Part shown: in pieces, positions 34,047 to 42,529 of the stretch
Layout of the letters: each line of letters starts with the position of its first letter
Numbering within the stretch: the stretch's first letter is position 1
NCBI GenBank assembly: GCA_016930085.1
Contig: JAFGHO010000129.1
Location: forward strand, 1-51,759
Source: Spirochaetales bacterium
Lineage (GTDB): Bacteria > Spirochaetota > Spirochaetia > SZUA-6 > JAFGRV01
Length of the DNA stretch: 51,759 nt
Reading direction: 5' to 3'
The notes under the pieces: model-generated
What the model saw: the letters and a program-made list of their open reading frames with translations, nothing else
What the model was told of the DNA's origin: nothing
Database searches by the model: none
Made by a program: the position numbers and the translations under genes

Positions 34047-34682
34047 ATGATCGAATATATATATACGACGAGCATCGATGAAAAAATCATTAAAAAAGCC
34101 GCCTTTATTCTCTCGGACGGGGGACTTGTCGCCTACCCGACCGATACGAGTTGGGGAATCGGCTGCTCGATCAACTCTAACCGCGGTATCGAGAGTCTGA
34201 GACGGCTTAAAGGAAACCGGAAAAAGGAGTTGTTCACCCTTATCTGTTCCAGTATTTCCCAGATATCCCAGGTCGCGTACCTCGGCAACTTCCACTTTAA
34301 ACTGATCAAGAAACATACGCCGGGGCCGTTCGTCTTCATTCTTCCGGCCCGGCAAAAAATCGAGAAAATCGTCAATACAAAACGTATTGAAATAGGCGTC
34401 CGTATTCCTTCCCATCCTGTTCCTTTGAAAATCGTCGAGACAATCGGCCATCCGATCTTTACCACCACCGCATCGAAATGGCTTACCCGTCAAAAACCTC
34501 AGGATCCGGCGACGACGGAGGAAGCGCTGTTCGAAAGCGGCTGGGAACTTGAATATATCGACGGCATTGACCTGATCCTGGACACGGGGGAGACCCTTCC
34601 GAAAGTACTTTCGACCGTGGTCGACATGACCCGGGAGTCGATCGAGGTCGTCAGGGAGGGAATCGGGGAATTCTCCCTGTAG
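34047..34682 (+). CDS. L-threonylcarbamoyladenylate synthase (Sua5/YciO/YrdC family)
   Basis: The 211-residue protein starts six bases after deoC. It has the YrdC fold with the LVAYPTDTSWGIGCS strand and loop, the RLKGNRKKELFTLI segment (KR-x-nucleotide site), GPFVFILPA and the IGVRIPSHPV motif. The enzyme makes threonylcarbamoyl-AMP from threonine, bicarbonate and ATP for t6A37 tRNA modification. The YciO-like subfamily cannot be ruled out, since it looks very similar. No Sua5 C-terminal domain is present. Confidence 0.87.
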   Translation: MIEYIYTTSIDEKIIKKAAFILSDGGLVAYPTDTSWGIGCSINSNRGIESLRRLKGNRKKELFTLICSSISQISQVAYLGNFHFKLIKKHTPGPFVFILPARQKIEKIVNTKRIEIGVRIPSHPVPLKIVETIGHPIFTTTASKWLTRQKPQDPATTEEALFESGWELEYIDGIDLILDTGETLPKVLSTVVDMTRESIEVVREGIGEFSL

Positions 34683-34692
34683 GACGAGACGG

Positions 34693-35211
34693 ATGCAGAT
34701 CAACGACCTCCGGTGGGAAACCATACAATTCACGGAACGCGCGGCACTCTGTTTTATCGTCGACAATGGCCGCGTCCTTCTTATCAGGAAAAAAAAAGGG
34801 TTGGGGGCGGGAAAAATCGATGCGCCGGGCGGGAGACTCGAGGCAGGAGAAACGGCGATTGAAGCTGCCCGGAGAGAGACCGAAGAGGAAATCGGACTGG
34901 TACCGGAGGACGTGCGGGAAAAGGCCGAACTCCGTTTTTATTTTCTCTCCGGTTATTCACTTTTCTGTACGGTATTTTTTGCCTATCGATGGACGGGTAC
35001 CATGAAAGAGACCGACGAAGCGACTCCCTTCTGGATGTTGAAGGAGGATATCCCCTATGACAATATGTGGGAGGACGCCCGGCTCTGGCTTCCCCCGTTA
35101 CTCGGCGGGGAAACACTCGACGGCTACTTCATTTACAGCAAGAATGAAAAACTGCTGGATAACATGGTGGTTATCCGTCCGGGTACGGAAACAGATACAC
35201 ACCGGCTATAG
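34693..35211 (+). CDS. NUDIX hydrolase of the MTH1/MutT type
   Basis: The 172-residue protein has a complete Nudix box: GGRLEAGE at the start, then the REXXEEXG core in RRETEEEIGL. The late segment NMWEDARLWLPPLLGGETLDGYF matches the MTH1 subfamily segment with W and D residues that clamp the purine. It probably hydrolyses oxidised purine nucleoside triphosphates such as 8-oxo-dGTP and so cleans the nucleotide pool. It starts 10 bases after the TsaC-like gene, in the same operon as deoC. Confidence 0.9.
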   Translation: MQINDLRWETIQFTERAALCFIVDNGRVLLIRKKKGLGAGKIDAPGGRLEAGETAIEAARRETEEEIGLVPEDVREKAELRFYFLSGYSLFCTVFFAYRWTGTMKETDEATPFWMLKEDIPYDNMWEDARLWLPPLLGGETLDGYFIYSKNEKLLDNMVVIRPGTETDTHRL

Positions 35212-35215
35212 ATAT

Positions 35216-35884
35216 TTAGGCGAAAACATCCACTCGATGCCGAGCGTTTTCTACCGGCTTGTACTTCGAAAGGCTGATCGTGCGGGTTCTCCCTCCCGCC
35301 AGATAAGCCTGGCCCGTCTGAGGATCGAATCTGAGTTTATATGAAACTAAAACCATCACCCGTTCCCCTTTCATTGTCGCCTCCCCGATCCGCCTTCGCA
35401 CGTGTTCGTATTCGTGAGCGGGAACCGCGAGAAAGGATTGCGAGCCGGAAAGCTGCGCGGGATAGGAAAACGACACACCCGCATCCGAGGAGGAATCCTT
35501 GTAGGTATGAACCGTTTGTTCGGGCTTTTTAATCTCCGGAGTTTGCCCGGGCCGTTCGAGGACGGGTTTCGGCCGTTCGAGGACAGGGTTCGGGCGGTCA
35601 TTCTCCGCAGGAAAGGCCTCCCCCGTGCGATCGAACAATGCGATCGCTTTCCTGGCAAAGTCTTCCGCCGCTATAGAATTCCCGTTTTTCAGGGCGGTTT
35701 CCGCAAGCCTGATCAGGTTGACCGCCCTCGTGTTTCCCCCGCTATGCCCCTGCCGGTAAAGGAGAGTTTTCGCTTTCGAGAGTGTCGAAGTTCCGGTCAC
35801 AGCGCGGGAGATCGATGGCTCACGCCGAAAAGCGACTTCCGGAAGCAAACGGGCCTGTATTGTCGTATCTGAAACAACCGGCAT
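35216..35884 (-). CDS. Small HExxH protein of the SprA-related type, function unknown
   Basis: The protein is 222 residues from the ATG ending at 35884 (AAGGTG six bases upstream). After a disordered, Pro-rich middle (about 95-135, with two near-identical NPVLERP/KPVLERP units) comes a compact domain with HEYEH at 157-161 (VPAHEYEHVRRRIGEA). It ends in YLAGGRTRTI, a layout seen in putative SprA-like minimal metalloproteases. No signal peptide is present. The zincin function is inferred from the motif only. It is tail-to-tail with the NUDIX gene with four bases between stops and has no clear terminator. Confidence 0.6.
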   Translation of the reverse strand: MPVVSDTTIQARLLPEVAFRREPSISRAVTGTSTLSKAKTLLYRQGHSGGNTRAVNLIRLAETALKNGNSIAAEDFARKAIALFDRTGEAFPAENDRPNPVLERPKPVLERPGQTPEIKKPEQTVHTYKDSSSDAGVSFSYPAQLSGSQSFLAVPAHEYEHVRRRIGEATMKGERVMVLVSYKLRFDPQTGQAYLAGGRTRTISLSKYKPVENARHRVDVFA

Positions 35885-36017
35885 ATCCATCACCTTATCG
35901 TTTAAGTATACATCAATACAAATAAAATATCCAGCAGGAGAAAAGCAGTCCTGACATAAGTTTATTTTCCTATGCTTTTTTCATAAAAAATCCTATACAC
36001 AAATAAACCGATTCAAG

Positions 36018-36023
36018 TATAAT
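36018..36023 (+). promoter_or_regulatory. -10 box of the PilZ gene
   Basis: A perfect TATAAT. A TATACA (35994-35999) 18 bases upstream is a passable -35 box. The region around it is AT-rich. Confidence 0.5.
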
Positions 36024-36064
36024 ACAAAGGGAAAAAAATGAGAAAAACAATGTAAGGGACAATG

Positions 36065-36439
36065 ATGGCGGGATTTAATGAAAAAAGAATACACAAACGT
36101 TCCGAATTTACTTCTCCTGTTTATTATTCCGATTTACTGCACGCAGAATCACGAAATATCAGCGGAGGGGGGGTTTGTCTCGAGACGGACAGGAAACTGC
36201 CGAAGGATTCACTGCAATACATGGTTATTTCGCTTTTTCCGTATATGCTCATGAAGGAAACGGGTACCGTTGTTTGGAACCGGAAAACAGAGCGGGGAAC
36301 CTATATCATCGGTCTTCGATTCACGCATATCAATGCATATAACAGTTCGGTCGTCAATCGGTTTATAAAAACAAACAAGCGGATCAAGGTAAAGGATTGC
36401 ATTGAAATCCGTCTGGCGGATGAAGAATCCCCGCGATGA
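36065..36439 (+). CDS. PilZ-domain cyclic-di-GMP effector
   Basis: The 124-residue protein is a bare PilZ domain. It has the RxxxR c-di-GMP clamp (KRIHKR, about residues 7-12) and the second motif NISGGG (N-x-S-x-x-G, about 32-37), followed by beta strands with GTVVWNRK and YIIGLRFTHI. It should bind c-di-GMP and act on a partner protein, for example in motility or surface functions. I prefer the second ATG at 36065 (AAGGG seven bases upstream) to the ATG at 36062. The next gene encodes a MinD/ParA ATPase, a possible partner. Confidence 0.92.
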   Translation: MAGFNEKRIHKRSEFTSPVYYSDLLHAESRNISGGGVCLETDRKLPKDSLQYMVISLFPYMLMKETGTVVWNRKTERGTYIIGLRFTHINAYNSSVVNRFIKTNKRIKVKDCIEIRLADEESPR

Positions 36440-36610
36440 TTCGTTCGCAAGGACTGCCCCTGATGACCACTTCCTGCAATAAAGAAAAACAAGCCGCAAA
36501 GTGGGAAAAAGCGGGGTGTTTCAGAAACGGTACTTTTTCAAAAAAATAAAAATCAGCTGACAGAATCCTGAATATGGTATAAACTAATATAATTATCCGG
36601 GAAGGTGGTA
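36440..36610. other. Intergenic stretch before the MinD/ParA-like gene
   Basis: 171 bases. CTGACA (36557-36562) and TATAAA (36578-36583) are only 15 bases apart, and TATAAT at 36588 lies too far downstream for it, so a promoter is likely but the exact boxes are unsure. Confidence 0.35.
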
Positions 36611-38314
36611 ATGGAAGACAATCTCAATCGATTAAAACAAAAATCAATCGCCGTGAGTTCCGGAAAAGGTGGTGTCGGAAAAACCACGACCGCGGTGAAT
36701 CTCGCTATTTACTATGCACAAAAGAATTACCGGGTCGGCTTGATCGATCTCGACCCGCTTTCGGATATCGCGGTGGCTCTTGATTTACGTGAATCGGAAT
36801 ATGTCGTCGACAGTCCGGATTTTGACAACACGAAACCCAGCCTCGCGGATTACACACAGCATGTTTTCAGTAATCTCGACCTTCTTTTTCCCTCCGTCAA
36901 GCTGGGGAAGGCGGACAGCCGGCTGTTACGGGAAAAACTCTATATCGAGTTCATCGAATCCCTAATCAATACCTATGATCTGCTTATTTTTGACATGCCC
37001 GCCGGGATAAGAAGTGAAGATAATCTCGCATTCCTTCCCTATATGGGCACTCTCGTGATCGTCACCAATGCAGAGCCGTCGTCGCATGTATCCGCCGGCG
37101 GATATCTCAAGGTTGTTCTCGCGCAGGAAAACGATATTTCCATTTTCTTCTGGCATAACCGGTTTGTCCAGAATCCGGGAGCGAATTTTAATCCGGAAGA
37201 CGTTATCGGCAATTACAACCGGAACACCCCCAAAAACGAGCACATCTCGCCCGAGTCGGCTGTGAATATCGAACATTGCGCGTTCATCCCGGAAGACCGT
37301 TCGATGGACCTGTTAAAAACGAACCCTTCCGTTACATTGAATATTCAGCGCAGTCTGCTCGACATTGTCGAACTTATAAAGGAGGAACGGCTGAAACATT
37401 TCGCCGCTTCATGTAAAATTCCGGAAAAAACCTATCACATCATCAAATATTTCCTTTTTCACCGGCAAAAAAACGATTCGCTTTCCGGATTTATCAATGA
37501 ACTCGGCGATTACATCGGTAATGTCATCAAATACAGAATAGCCAACGATAAACTCTTCGCTCGTAAAAACAGGAAAATACCCTCGGGTAAAAAAATCTTC
37601 ACGGCGGAACAACGTGCGACCCTGGAGTCGTTATTCAAGGCCACAACTTCCGATGCCCTGCGCAACAGGACCCTGAAGATTATCGACCTTCTGGAAACAT
37701 CGATAAAGCGGCATGAGAATGAAAAGCGCCTCTTTTTTATCGGAAATACGACGCACCGAAACAGACAGATCGATATAGAGATCGGCAAACTCCTTTTGAC
37801 CCTCAATAACCAGAGTTCCCAGTTAAGCACCCCGATCAACAATGCCGCCGGTCTTCTTCTGTTTTATTTTTCCCTGTACAAACTGTTTCACTCGAAAACA
37901 TTGCTAGGACTGCTCAATAATTTTATTCCCGTTCGCAAAACGGCGAAAGGAAGTCTCGTCAGGGACAAACATACCCAGATAAAAAATCTTATCGAAGAAA
38001 GCGTCTCCTACAGGGAGCGATATTTCAAGCTTATCAGGATACTCTTTCCGGTTATTTCCAAACAGGTGACAACGATTGTCGAGACATTCGGACTGAACAG
38101 TCTTTACTACCGAACTTCCGACGGTAAGATAAACAAACAGGCCTATGTCAAACTTTTCTCCCATTTTCTGCATGACACGGTCAACAGCGGTCTCGGGATT
38201 ATCGTCGGTTTCAGGTTCAGACCCGCTTCCATCGCATTCAGAAAGGGAGCGGAAAAACTTATCCGAAAACTTCCGTCCCCTCCCGTTTCCTCGCTTAAAA
38301 AAGCGGCTTCCTGA
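36611..38314 (+). CDS. MinD/ParA-type ATPase with a long unknown C-terminal region
   Basis: The protein is 567 residues from the ATG at 36611 (GGAAGG five bases upstream). The first 270 residues are a MinD/ParA-class ATPase with a deviant Walker A (SSGKGGVGKTT at about 16-26), the switch segment LIDLDPLSDIAVAL and a Walker-B-like DLLIFDMPAG. The remaining 300 residues are helical and basic, and match no family I know. They contain two hydrophobic stretches (about 415-430 and 525-535) that might touch a membrane. Such ATPases place cell structures or regulate flagellar number. No flagellar or parS/ParB gene is near. The upstream PilZ gene is the only hint of a pathway. Confidence 0.82.
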   Translation: MEDNLNRLKQKSIAVSSGKGGVGKTTTAVNLAIYYAQKNYRVGLIDLDPLSDIAVALDLRESEYVVDSPDFDNTKPSLADYTQHVFSNLDLLFPSVKLGKADSRLLREKLYIEFIESLINTYDLLIFDMPAGIRSEDNLAFLPYMGTLVIVTNAEPSSHVSAGGYLKVVLAQENDISIFFWHNRFVQNPGANFNPEDVIGNYNRNTPKNEHISPESAVNIEHCAFIPEDRSMDLLKTNPSVTLNIQRSLLDIVELIKEERLKHFAASCKIPEKTYHIIKYFLFHRQKNDSLSGFINELGDYIGNVIKYRIANDKLFARKNRKIPSGKKIFTAEQRATLESLFKATTSDALRNRTLKIIDLLETSIKRHENEKRLFFIGNTTHRNRQIDIEIGKLLLTLNNQSSQLSTPINNAAGLLLFYFSLYKLFHSKTLLGLLNNFIPVRKTAKGSLVRDKHTQIKNLIEESVSYRERYFKLIRILFPVISKQVTTIVETFGLNSLYYRTSDGKINKQAYVKLFSHFLHDTVNSGLGIIVGFRFRPASIAFRKGAEKLIRKLPSPPVSSLKKAAS

Positions 38315-38374
38315 AGCCCCGGGCATCCGTCGCGAAAAACTCACCACACAGCGCCCCTCAGACTCGACGGAGCG

Positions 38375-40414
38375 CTATTCTCCGCAGAATCCGTCGACGA
38401 GCCCCACGTAATACTGCGCGATGAGGAGCGCGTCCACGATATTGACGGTACCGTCACAATTGGTATCGGCGACCGATATATCGAAGCCGGCGGGCTCGAG
38501 TCCCACATAATACTGCGCTGCCAGAAGTGCGTCCACAATATTGACCGTGCCGTCACCATTGACGTCCCCCATCAAAAAACCGGGCGTCGGTACGGCAGTT
38601 CCACCCGGGGGTGCCGTCGGGTCCGGCGTTGAAGTGGGCGGTGAGGTCGGCGGAGTAGTGACGACGGGCACCGGTGTCGTATCGCCCGTGGAATGCCCCA
38701 CATTCGTGTTTTTCCCGCTCGTTCCCAGGATCACTTCATGGTCGAGCCCGATGAACGCGCCCGAACCCGTCCGCCAGAGACTCTGTCTGACGATGTTGTA
38801 TTTCGACTCGTCGATCGTATTCCAGTCCTCCCCCACGATACCGCCGGTATCGTGGGAATCCGGATTGAAACACCAGAAGGTATGATTGAGACCGTTCTGA
38901 TCGATGAACGATGCGAGGGCGGAAAGCCATCGCTGGTTGTCCCCGCCCAGTTTGCCGCCCCACTCGCCGATGAGAATAGGGGCGGTATTCGATTCGACGA
39001 TAAAATACCAGTTCGGCCGCCAACATTCCTCAGCGAGTGAATTGATATCAAAGGAATGATCGAACCACGGCTGCACATAAATATCAGGACCGTAGTCATG
39101 GGGCGAATAGACAAGCTTGTTCCGATGGCTTCCGAGGTCGACCGGATAATCGGCAACGCCCCGCAGATTTCCGCCCCACCAGTTGCAGAGGTAATCGTAT
39201 TTGTCTGTCGATCCGTAGGCTGCCCCCTCGACCGGATAACATTCGATACCCTCCACCATGATGAGGATGTTCGGATTCACGGAAAGTATCGATGATGCGA
39301 TCTCCCCGGCCGCCTTTCTCCAGTTGTTCGAATCGTTCGACCCGTCCCATTTTGCGGTTCCCGTCACATCGACCCATGATTGGCCGTGCGGTTCGTTGAA
39401 AATATCCGCGGCGATGACGGTATCGTCATCGCCGTAACGCTCGGCAAGCCATTGCCAACCGGATTTCAGCGCGGCAAGCGAATACGTACCGTTATACCAG
39501 AGCGCTTCCCGTACATTATTGTTCAGGCAATGCATGTCGAGCATCACTTTCAAACCAACGGTTTTACAATATTCCATGATGGTATCGAGCAGTGTCAGAC
39601 TGGAAATACCGTCGATTCTTGGGTTGATCGTGCCGTCGACAAACTGTACCTTCGTGTCCCGGCCGGCTTTCCAGTCCGATACGATCTCGAGACTCAGGGG
39701 AAGCCTGAGAATATTGAATCCACGTTCGCTGATGAGGTTGAATCCGTGCATCCAGTTGACTGACTGGAGGCCGCCGAGACCGAGCGGATTGGTCTCGAAA
39801 CCGAACCAGTTGATGCCGGTAAGCCGTACCGCATTGCCGTTTCTGTCCCGGATCGTGTTTCCCGAGACCGAAAGCCAATCGTCACCCGAAGGAGGCGGCG
39901 GCGGCGGTGAGGTCGGTGCCGGCGGTTCGTTTCCCCACACGAGGGAGGCGTTTCTGTAACAGGTTACTTTGGTGTGGGGGGAAAAATCGGTAAAGGAGGG
40001 ATCGAATGAATAATCATCTGTCTGAATGTAATAACCGTGACTCGTTTTTTCGATACGAAGCTGTATTTCACCGCTGTCGCCCCCGGGGGGAATCGAACCG
40101 GCACCGCTTCCGAAAGCTATCCGGAGATATTCGCCGGTAAAACTTCCGGAAACATTTGAAGAGCCCACGGCGGCGTAATCGATACTCAGTTCGGATTCCA
40201 CATATCCTTCCGCAGTAAACCAGTACCGTACCGTCAGGTCCGAAAGTGCCAGAGACGAATCGGATTTATTGAGAATTTTAAACTGCGGCTTGATTTTATT
40301 GATTTCCTCTTCGGGTTGCGCGCACCGGTAGAGGACTTCAATTTCCTGTGAAAAAAGAGTGCTTGCGGCGATCAACGTCATGATAAAAACGACGATGGCG
40401 ATATACTTTTTCAT
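38375..40414 (-). CDS. Endoglucanase: CBM3, GH5 catalytic domain, dockerin
   Basis: The 679-residue secreted protein has a signal peptide (1 to about 22) and a CBM3 cellulose-binding module (about 25-162, with LSDLTVRYWFT, GSSNVSGSF and SGAGSIPPGG). A Pro-rich linker leads to a GH5 catalytic domain (about 178-550, acid/base Glu341 in FNEPHG, nucleophile Glu484 in LIGEWGG). A second linker leads to a type I dockerin at the C-terminus, with two calcium loops (GDVNGDGTVNIVDALL and DTNCDGTVNIVDALL). It hydrolyses internal beta-1,4-glucan bonds outside the cell. The start at 40414 has AAGGGG nine bases upstream. The dockerin implies docking to a cohesin protein. Confidence 0.95.
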   Translation of the reverse strand: MKKYIAIVVFIMTLIAASTLFSQEIEVLYRCAQPEEEINKIKPQFKILNKSDSSLALSDLTVRYWFTAEGYVESELSIDYAAVGSSNVSGSFTGEYLRIAFGSGAGSIPPGGDSGEIQLRIEKTSHGYYIQTDDYSFDPSFTDFSPHTKVTCYRNASLVWGNEPPAPTSPPPPPPSGDDWLSVSGNTIRDRNGNAVRLTGINWFGFETNPLGLGGLQSVNWMHGFNLISERGFNILRLPLSLEIVSDWKAGRDTKVQFVDGTINPRIDGISSLTLLDTIMEYCKTVGLKVMLDMHCLNNNVREALWYNGTYSLAALKSGWQWLAERYGDDDTVIAADIFNEPHGQSWVDVTGTAKWDGSNDSNNWRKAAGEIASSILSVNPNILIMVEGIECYPVEGAAYGSTDKYDYLCNWWGGNLRGVADYPVDLGSHRNKLVYSPHDYGPDIYVQPWFDHSFDINSLAEECWRPNWYFIVESNTAPILIGEWGGKLGGDNQRWLSALASFIDQNGLNHTFWCFNPDSHDTGGIVGEDWNTIDESKYNIVRQSLWRTGSGAFIGLDHEVILGTSGKNTNVGHSTGDTTPVPVVTTPPTSPPTSTPDPTAPPGGTAVPTPGFLMGDVNGDGTVNIVDALLAAQYYVGLEPAGFDISVADTNCDGTVNIVDALLIAQYYVGLVDGFCGE

Positions 40415-40480
40415 AATTTCAACCCCTTTTTTTGACACCTCGTTATTGTTTTACCCTGGAAGGTTTTTCCTTCTATGTCT

Positions 40481-40509
40481 ACTATATGCATTTTCGTGGG
40501 TACACACAA
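40481..40509 (-). promoter_or_regulatory. Promoter of the endoglucanase gene
   Basis: On the minus strand TTGTGT (40509-40504), 17 bases, TATAGT (40486-40481). A small hairpin (40459-40473) lies in the leader. Confidence 0.5.
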
Positions 40510-40622
40510 TCAGGAAATCATCCTATCAATGCATGAGGTGTTTATATAAAAAGCATATCGGGGTCTTTATTTTTTTTCTATCTGAAGGGGCTGCCGAAAG
40601 GCGATGTGAAACGAAACGCGTT

Positions 40623-40662
40623 CCCGGCAAGTGCGGTTTATTCATAAATCGCACTTGCCGGG
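40623..40662 (-). terminator. Long perfect hairpin after the LeuB-type gene
   Basis: A 13-bp perfect stem (40623-40635 with 40650-40662) extends by four more pairs toward a 6-base loop. It lies just after the LeuB-type stop. There is no T-tract, so it may be a terminator or an RNA-stabilising element. Confidence 0.6.
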
Positions 40663-40672
40663 CCGGAAGCGG

Positions 40673-41719
40673 TTAAACCCCTTCAGCGACCTTGTCGCCG
40701 ATTTCCGTTGTCGTAAAACCCATTTTTCCGGCAGCCATACTCTTCATCGTGGCGATGACCTTTACGGCCGAGTTTTCGATAGCGGAAGCGGCTTTTTCTT
40801 CACCCAGCACTTCGAGCATCATCTGCGCGGCGAATATTGCGGCAAGGGGATTGATCATGTTCTTTCCCGTATATTTGGGTGCCGAACCGCCGATGGGTTC
40901 GAACATCGATACCCCTTCCGGATTGATGTTTCCTCCCGCGGCGATACCCATCCCGCCCTGAATCATGGCGCCAAGATCGGTAATGATGTCACCGAACATA
41001 TTGGTAGTCACGATCACATCAAACCATTCGGGATTTTTCACCATCCACATCGTTGTCGCATCGACATGGGCATAGTCCGGTGTTATATCGGGATATTCCT
41101 TTGCCACTTCATTGAATGCTCTCCACCACAGATCATGGGCATAGGTAAGGACATTCGTTTTCGCGCACAGCGTCAATTTCCTTTCCCTGTTTCTTTTTTT
41201 TGTCAATTCAAAAGCGTACCGTATACACCGTTCGACCCCCTTGCGGGTGTTGATCATCTCCTGTGTCGCAACTTCATCCGGGGTGCCCTTTTTCAGGAAC
41301 CCGCCCACACCGCAATACAGCCCTTCGGTGTTCTCCCTGACGACGATGAAATCGATGTCTTCCGGCCGTTTATTGGCAAGCGGCGTCTCGACATTCGGAT
41401 ACAATTTGATAGGTCTGAGGTTGATATATTGATCGAGGGCGAATCTCAGTTTTAACAGAATCCCTGTTTCCAGTATTCCCGGTTTCACATCGGGATGACC
41501 GATAGCGCCCAGATAAATCGCATGAAATGATTTGAGTGTTTCGATCGCCGAATCCGGGAGGGTTTCACCGGTTCGCAGATACCGTTCTCCGCCGAAATCG
41601 AACTCCTCGAAATCGAAAGAAATCGAGAACTTTTCACCCACGCGCTTCAGTACCTTGACACCTTCTCTCGCTACCTCGGGACCTGTTCCGTCTCCTCCGA
41701 TGACTGCTATTTTATACAT
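40673..41719 (-). CDS. leuB: 3-isopropylmalate dehydrogenase-type beta-decarboxylating enzyme
   Basis: The 348-residue NAD-dependent enzyme belongs to the isopropylmalate/isocitrate dehydrogenase family, with GDGTGPEV at the N-terminus and the family signature [17 protein letters not shown] near 235-251. The substrate-recognition segment is [13 protein letters not shown], not the RELTGGIYF of E. coli LeuB. That leaves room for homoisocitrate-, isocitrate- or tartrate-type specificity. With no leu genes beside it, the assignment to leucine synthesis is probable, not certain. AAGGAGG precedes the ATG. It has its own promoter with a leader of about 120 bases. Confidence 0.85.
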   Translation of the reverse strand: MYKIAVIGGDGTGPEVAREGVKVLKRVGEKFSISFDFEEFDFGGERYLRTGETLPDSAIETLKSFHAIYLGAIGHPDVKPGILETGILLKLRFALDQYINLRPIKLYPNVETPLANKRPEDIDFIVVRENTEGLYCGVGGFLKKGTPDEVATQEMINTRKGVERCIRYAFELTKKRNRERKLTLCAKTNVLTYAHDLWWRAFNEVAKEYPDITPDYAHVDATTMWMVKNPEWFDVIVTTNMFGDIITDLGAMIQGGMGIAAGGNINPEGVSMFEPIGGSAPKYTGKNMINPLAAIFAAQMMLEVLGEEKAASAIENSAVKVIATMKSMAAGKMGFTTTEIGDKVAEGV

Positions 41720-41953
41720 TGTTCCTCCTTATCTAACGGGTTCATTATTGTTATGATTATGCCTTTCCATGCGGTTTTTCCTGCTGCGCTTTTAGCCTGT
41801 TCGCATGCCGGAGAATACCGATTTTCATGAATACAGATGCCGTACCCTACACTATTCCGGTAAATCTGTCAACAGATACGACGCAGGATATTGGCGTTCA
41901 CGGAAACCGTCATTATTGAACGGCGGGAGAACAGCCGGTTTTTTTCGGTTACA
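41720..41953. other. Divergent intergenic region
   Basis: The gap between two divergent genes holds the leader and promoter of the LeuB-type gene. It also holds a short CGGC/GCCG hairpin with T-run (about 41922-41946) that has no gene upstream of it on the plus strand. No leader peptide with leucine codons was seen. Confidence 0.4.
41844..41872 (-). promoter_or_regulatory. Promoter of the LeuB-type gene
   Basis: On the minus strand TTGACA (41872-41867), 17 bases, TAGGGT (41849-41844). The -35 is consensus; the -10 is poor but preceded by TG. Confidence 0.5.
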
Positions 41954-41981
41954 TTGACAAAACGGGAAATATCGCTATACT
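41954..41981 (+). promoter_or_regulatory. Near-consensus promoter of the zinc-ribbon gene
   Basis: TTGACA (41954-41959), 16 bases, TATACT (41976-41981); the start at 42021 follows GAGAGG. Confidence 0.75.
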
Positions 41982-42020
41982 TTTGAAGAGCACTATTCAG
42001 AGAGGAAGAGAGGTAATACA

Positions 42021-42431
42021 ATGGAATGTCAAGTCTGCGGCGGAAAGATTACACCGATCGATACGGAGCACATCCGGATTATGCAATGCGCGGGCTGCAA
42101 AGGTTTCTGGATCAAAAAAGGAGACCTCAATAACCTTATCAAGCATAAGGCCGGAGATCTGGAGTTTTCTTCTATCGATCATCATATGCATCAAGATACC
42201 CACGGTATCATGAAGTGCATCTATTGTCCCGATAGTGCCATGATAAAGATCAATTTCATCGAATACTCCGATATCATCATGGATTACTGCCCCGAATGCG
42301 GCGCCTTCTGGATTGACAGGGGTGAAATGGAAAAAATGCAGGAATATGTCGATACCATAGAGAAATCGGATAAAAAGAAAACAATAATTGAGACAATCAT
42401 GAACACGATTTTCTCACTGCCCAAATTTTAG
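42021..42431 (+). CDS. Protein with two TFIIB-type zinc ribbons
   Basis: The 136-residue protein has two similar half-units. Each has a CxxC pair, a second CxxC pair and the FWIxxGxx loop (CQVCGG, CAGCKGFWIKKGDL and CIYCPD, CPECGAFWIDRGEM). This is the zf-TFIIB-like family (PF13453) of small cytoplasmic zinc proteins of unknown role. The first unit spans about residues 3-40, the second about 64-105, followed by a charged tail. Transcription is from a strong promoter. The receiver gene downstream has a separate promoter. Confidence 0.85.
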   Translation: MECQVCGGKITPIDTEHIRIMQCAGCKGFWIKKGDLNNLIKHKAGDLEFSSIDHHMHQDTHGIMKCIYCPDSAMIKINFIEYSDIIMDYCPECGAFWIDRGEMEKMQEYVDTIEKSDKKKTIIETIMNTIFSLPKF

Positions 42432-42477
42432 CCATGGTGATAACATCCACTCGTCATATATTACATGCTTTTTTTTA

Positions 42478-42506
42478 TTAGCATTTTTGTTTACATGGTC
42501 TATAAT
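42478..42506 (+). promoter_or_regulatory. Promoter of the receiver gene
   Basis: TTAGCA (42478-42483), 17 bases, perfect TATAAT (42501-42506). Confidence 0.65.
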
Positions 42507-42529
42507 TAATGGGAGTGGAGGAGGATGCC

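Noticed and set aside
34041-34766. 241-codon minus-strand frame across the TsaC-like gene
   Set aside because: Antisense to three clearly coding genes in one operon, with no family resemblance.
40631-41455. Long open frame on the plus strand opposite the LeuB-type gene
   Set aside because: Its codons mirror a well conserved enzyme on the other strand and it has no ribosome binding site.
41922-41946. Terminator-like hairpin with T-run
   Set aside because: No gene lies upstream on that strand, so it was left as part of an intergenic note.
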